Of a DNA stretch of 64,000 bases, positions 62,850 to 64,000 are shown piece by piece. The notes under the pieces are model-generated. The model saw nothing but the letters and a program-made list of their open reading frames with translations, was not told the origin of the DNA and made no database searches. A program made the translations under genes and the position numbers. Source of the stretch: Pseudoips prasinana. Its lineage: Eukaryota > Arthropoda > Insecta > Lepidoptera > Nolidae. The DNA lies in assembly GCA_951640165.1 (NCBI GenBank), contig OX621265.1:19481001-19545000 (forward strand), in the 5' to 3' direction. The first letter of the stretch is position 1. Each line of letters starts with the position of its first letter.

Positions 62850-63088
62850 TTCTGGGACATTATTCACACACGGCCATCTAATCCCAAACTAAGCAGAGCT
62901 TGTACGGAAACCAGATAACTGATATACTATTTATCTTTTGTAAATACATTCTTATATAGATAATTACACCCAGACTCAGGACAAACAGACATGTTCATGC
63001 ACACAAATATCTATCCTGGGTGGGCATCAAACCGACGACCTCCGGCGAGAAAAGCAAGCATTTGCCAACCACGCCAACAGGCCCGTCA
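62850..63088 (-). mobile_element. SINE-B, full length
   Basis: CTGGGACATTATTCACACAC to GCCAACCACGCCAACAGGCC. Confidence 0.9.
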
Positions 63089-63100
63089 AATAAAAACATA

Positions 63101-63265
63101 TCAGCCGAAAGACGTCCACTGCTGGACAAAGGCCTCCTCCAAAGATCTCCACAATTGCCGGTCTTGCGCCATCCGCATCCAGCGGTTTCCAGTGACCCGC
63201 ACAAGATCATCGGTCCATCTTGTAGGTGGCCTGCCCACGCTGCGTCTTCCGGTTGGTGGTCTAAC
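63101..63265 (-). mobile_element. RTE-type LINE 3' end
   Basis: The minus-strand frame reads GRPPTRWTDDLVRVTGNRWM, RMAQDRQLWRSLEEAFVQQW, TSFG and stop, the complete end of the RTE polyprotein. Confidence 0.85.
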
Positions 63266-63339
63266 TTAACACGGTTTTTAACTTCCGGTTCCGTCTGAAG
63301 GGTGCCTCAAATTAATATAAAAATATTCTGGGTTCATCA

Positions 63340-63590
63340 TCACATCCTCGGACCTTTTCGATCTCGTACGGTTCGCTTTCAGCGAAACTTCCTCTCACGT
63401 ACGGTGAGGTTGTAGAATGAACTCCCTGTTACGGTTTTCCCAAGAGACTACAAGGGGCCCTTCAAAAAGGGAGTTATAAGGTTTCTAAAGGGTCAGCAAT
63501 GCGCTAATGATGCCCCTGGTGTTGCAAGCGTTCATAGGCTTCGGTGAACACCTACCATCAGGTGTTTGCCCACTAAGTAGTATAAAAAAC
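63340..63590 (+). mobile_element. LINE-L RT C-terminus and 3' end
   Basis: A plus frame reads RNFLSRTVRL, (stop) NELPVTVFPRDYKGPFKKGV, then the 3' end with GATGCCCCTGGTGTTGCAAG and ACACCTACCATCAGGTG. It identifies the GAGCAAGTGGGTCTCC repeats at 26.2, 45.7 and 50.1 kb as the end of this LINE. Confidence 0.7.
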
Positions 63591-63591
63591 G

Positions 63592-63955
63592 ACTGCCTCG
63601 TTGGTCGAGCGGAAGCGTGTTCACCCGCAGAGAACGAGGTCCTGGGTTCAAATCCCGGGTCGGCCTAAAATTGATTTTGGAACTCTTCTGTAAAAAGAAA
63701 ATTTCTCAGCATAAGCCCGAAGTCTGGGTATTGGCGGTAATATACTCCCGTGCCTCGGAGAGCACGTAAAGCTGTCGGTTCTGTACCTGACCTCTTGCCG
63801 GTCGTGTCTCTAGGCGTCTCATCGGATCATGAGAGTGATGGAATAGAAAGTGCTCCTGTGTTTGCGCACACACTTGAGCACTATAATATGTCCCGCGCAG
63901 ATGGCTAATCTCTATTGAGACTGAGAAATTCGCCTAGGAGCACTGTTAACGGCGT
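63592..63955 (+). mobile_element. SINE-C, full length
   Basis: TGCCTCGTTGGTCGAGCGGA, GGTTCAAATCCCGGGTCGGC, GTGCCTCGGAGAGCACGTAA, GTCTCATCGGATCATGAGAG, CACTATAATATGTCCCGCGC. Confidence 0.9.
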
Positions 63956-64000
63956 AAGGCGAGAATTGAGTAATTTAAAACACTGTTAAGGGTTTAGGCT

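Noticed and set aside
1..64000. A bacterial-type defence, toxin or biosynthetic system
   Set aside because: No operon structure, ribosome-binding sites or long intact frames; introns, SINEs, Helitrons and RT relics show eukaryotic nuclear DNA.

Overview
The window is a repeat-dense, AT-rich animal nuclear sequence, and the repeats point to a moth or butterfly. It carries many non-autonomous Helitron-like elements (5' TC, 3' hairpin plus CTAG), several tRNA-headed SINE families sharing related tails, RTE-type and other non-LTR retrotransposon 3' ends, mariner and hAT relics, and many MITEs. No bacterial operon, CRISPR array or intact autonomous element was seen. Lepidoptera is an inference from the repeat repertoire, not a database result.

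I recognise one host gene, on the minus strand: the 5' part of a CD36 / class B scavenger receptor. Four coding exons were found at 57663-57606 (start ATG), 36520-36429 (transmembrane segment), 17568-17408 and 11190-11049 (start of the ectodomain). All four exons have matching splice phases and standard splice sites. Together they encode about 151 residues, roughly the N-terminal third of a CD36-family protein. The remaining exons must lie left of position 1. The three introns (about 21.1, 18.9 and 6.2 kb) hold most of the window's mobile elements, often nested.

Layout. 1-11048: inside or beyond the next intron; SINEs, Helitrons, a hAT MITE inside a Helitron (5.2-5.9 kb), a palindromic element (6.1 kb) and a 102-bp minisatellite (6.9-8.1 kb). 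11.2-17.4 kb: intron 3, with LINE relics including a large RT pseudogene (15.4-16.9 kb). 17.6-36.4 kb: intron 2, with a 323-bp hAT-like element, 5S-rRNA-like SINEs, Helitrons, a 1.26-kb element with ~70-bp terminal inverted repeats (25.6-26.9 kb) and chimeric LINE relics. 36.5-57.6 kb: intron 1, with a tandem array beside exon 2, a possible LTR/primer-binding-site relic (39.3 kb), a dead mariner (50.5-51.8 kb) and a young A-tailed SINE (53.0 kb). 57.7-64 kb: putative promoter and upstream flank, again full of SINEs and MITEs.

The most useful observations are the stitched receptor gene, a dispersed 5S-rRNA-like SINE family, four 135-bp MITE copies of identical length with TA duplications, several insertions whose target sites can be read directly from interrupted repeats, and the possible tRNA-Pro-type primer binding site.
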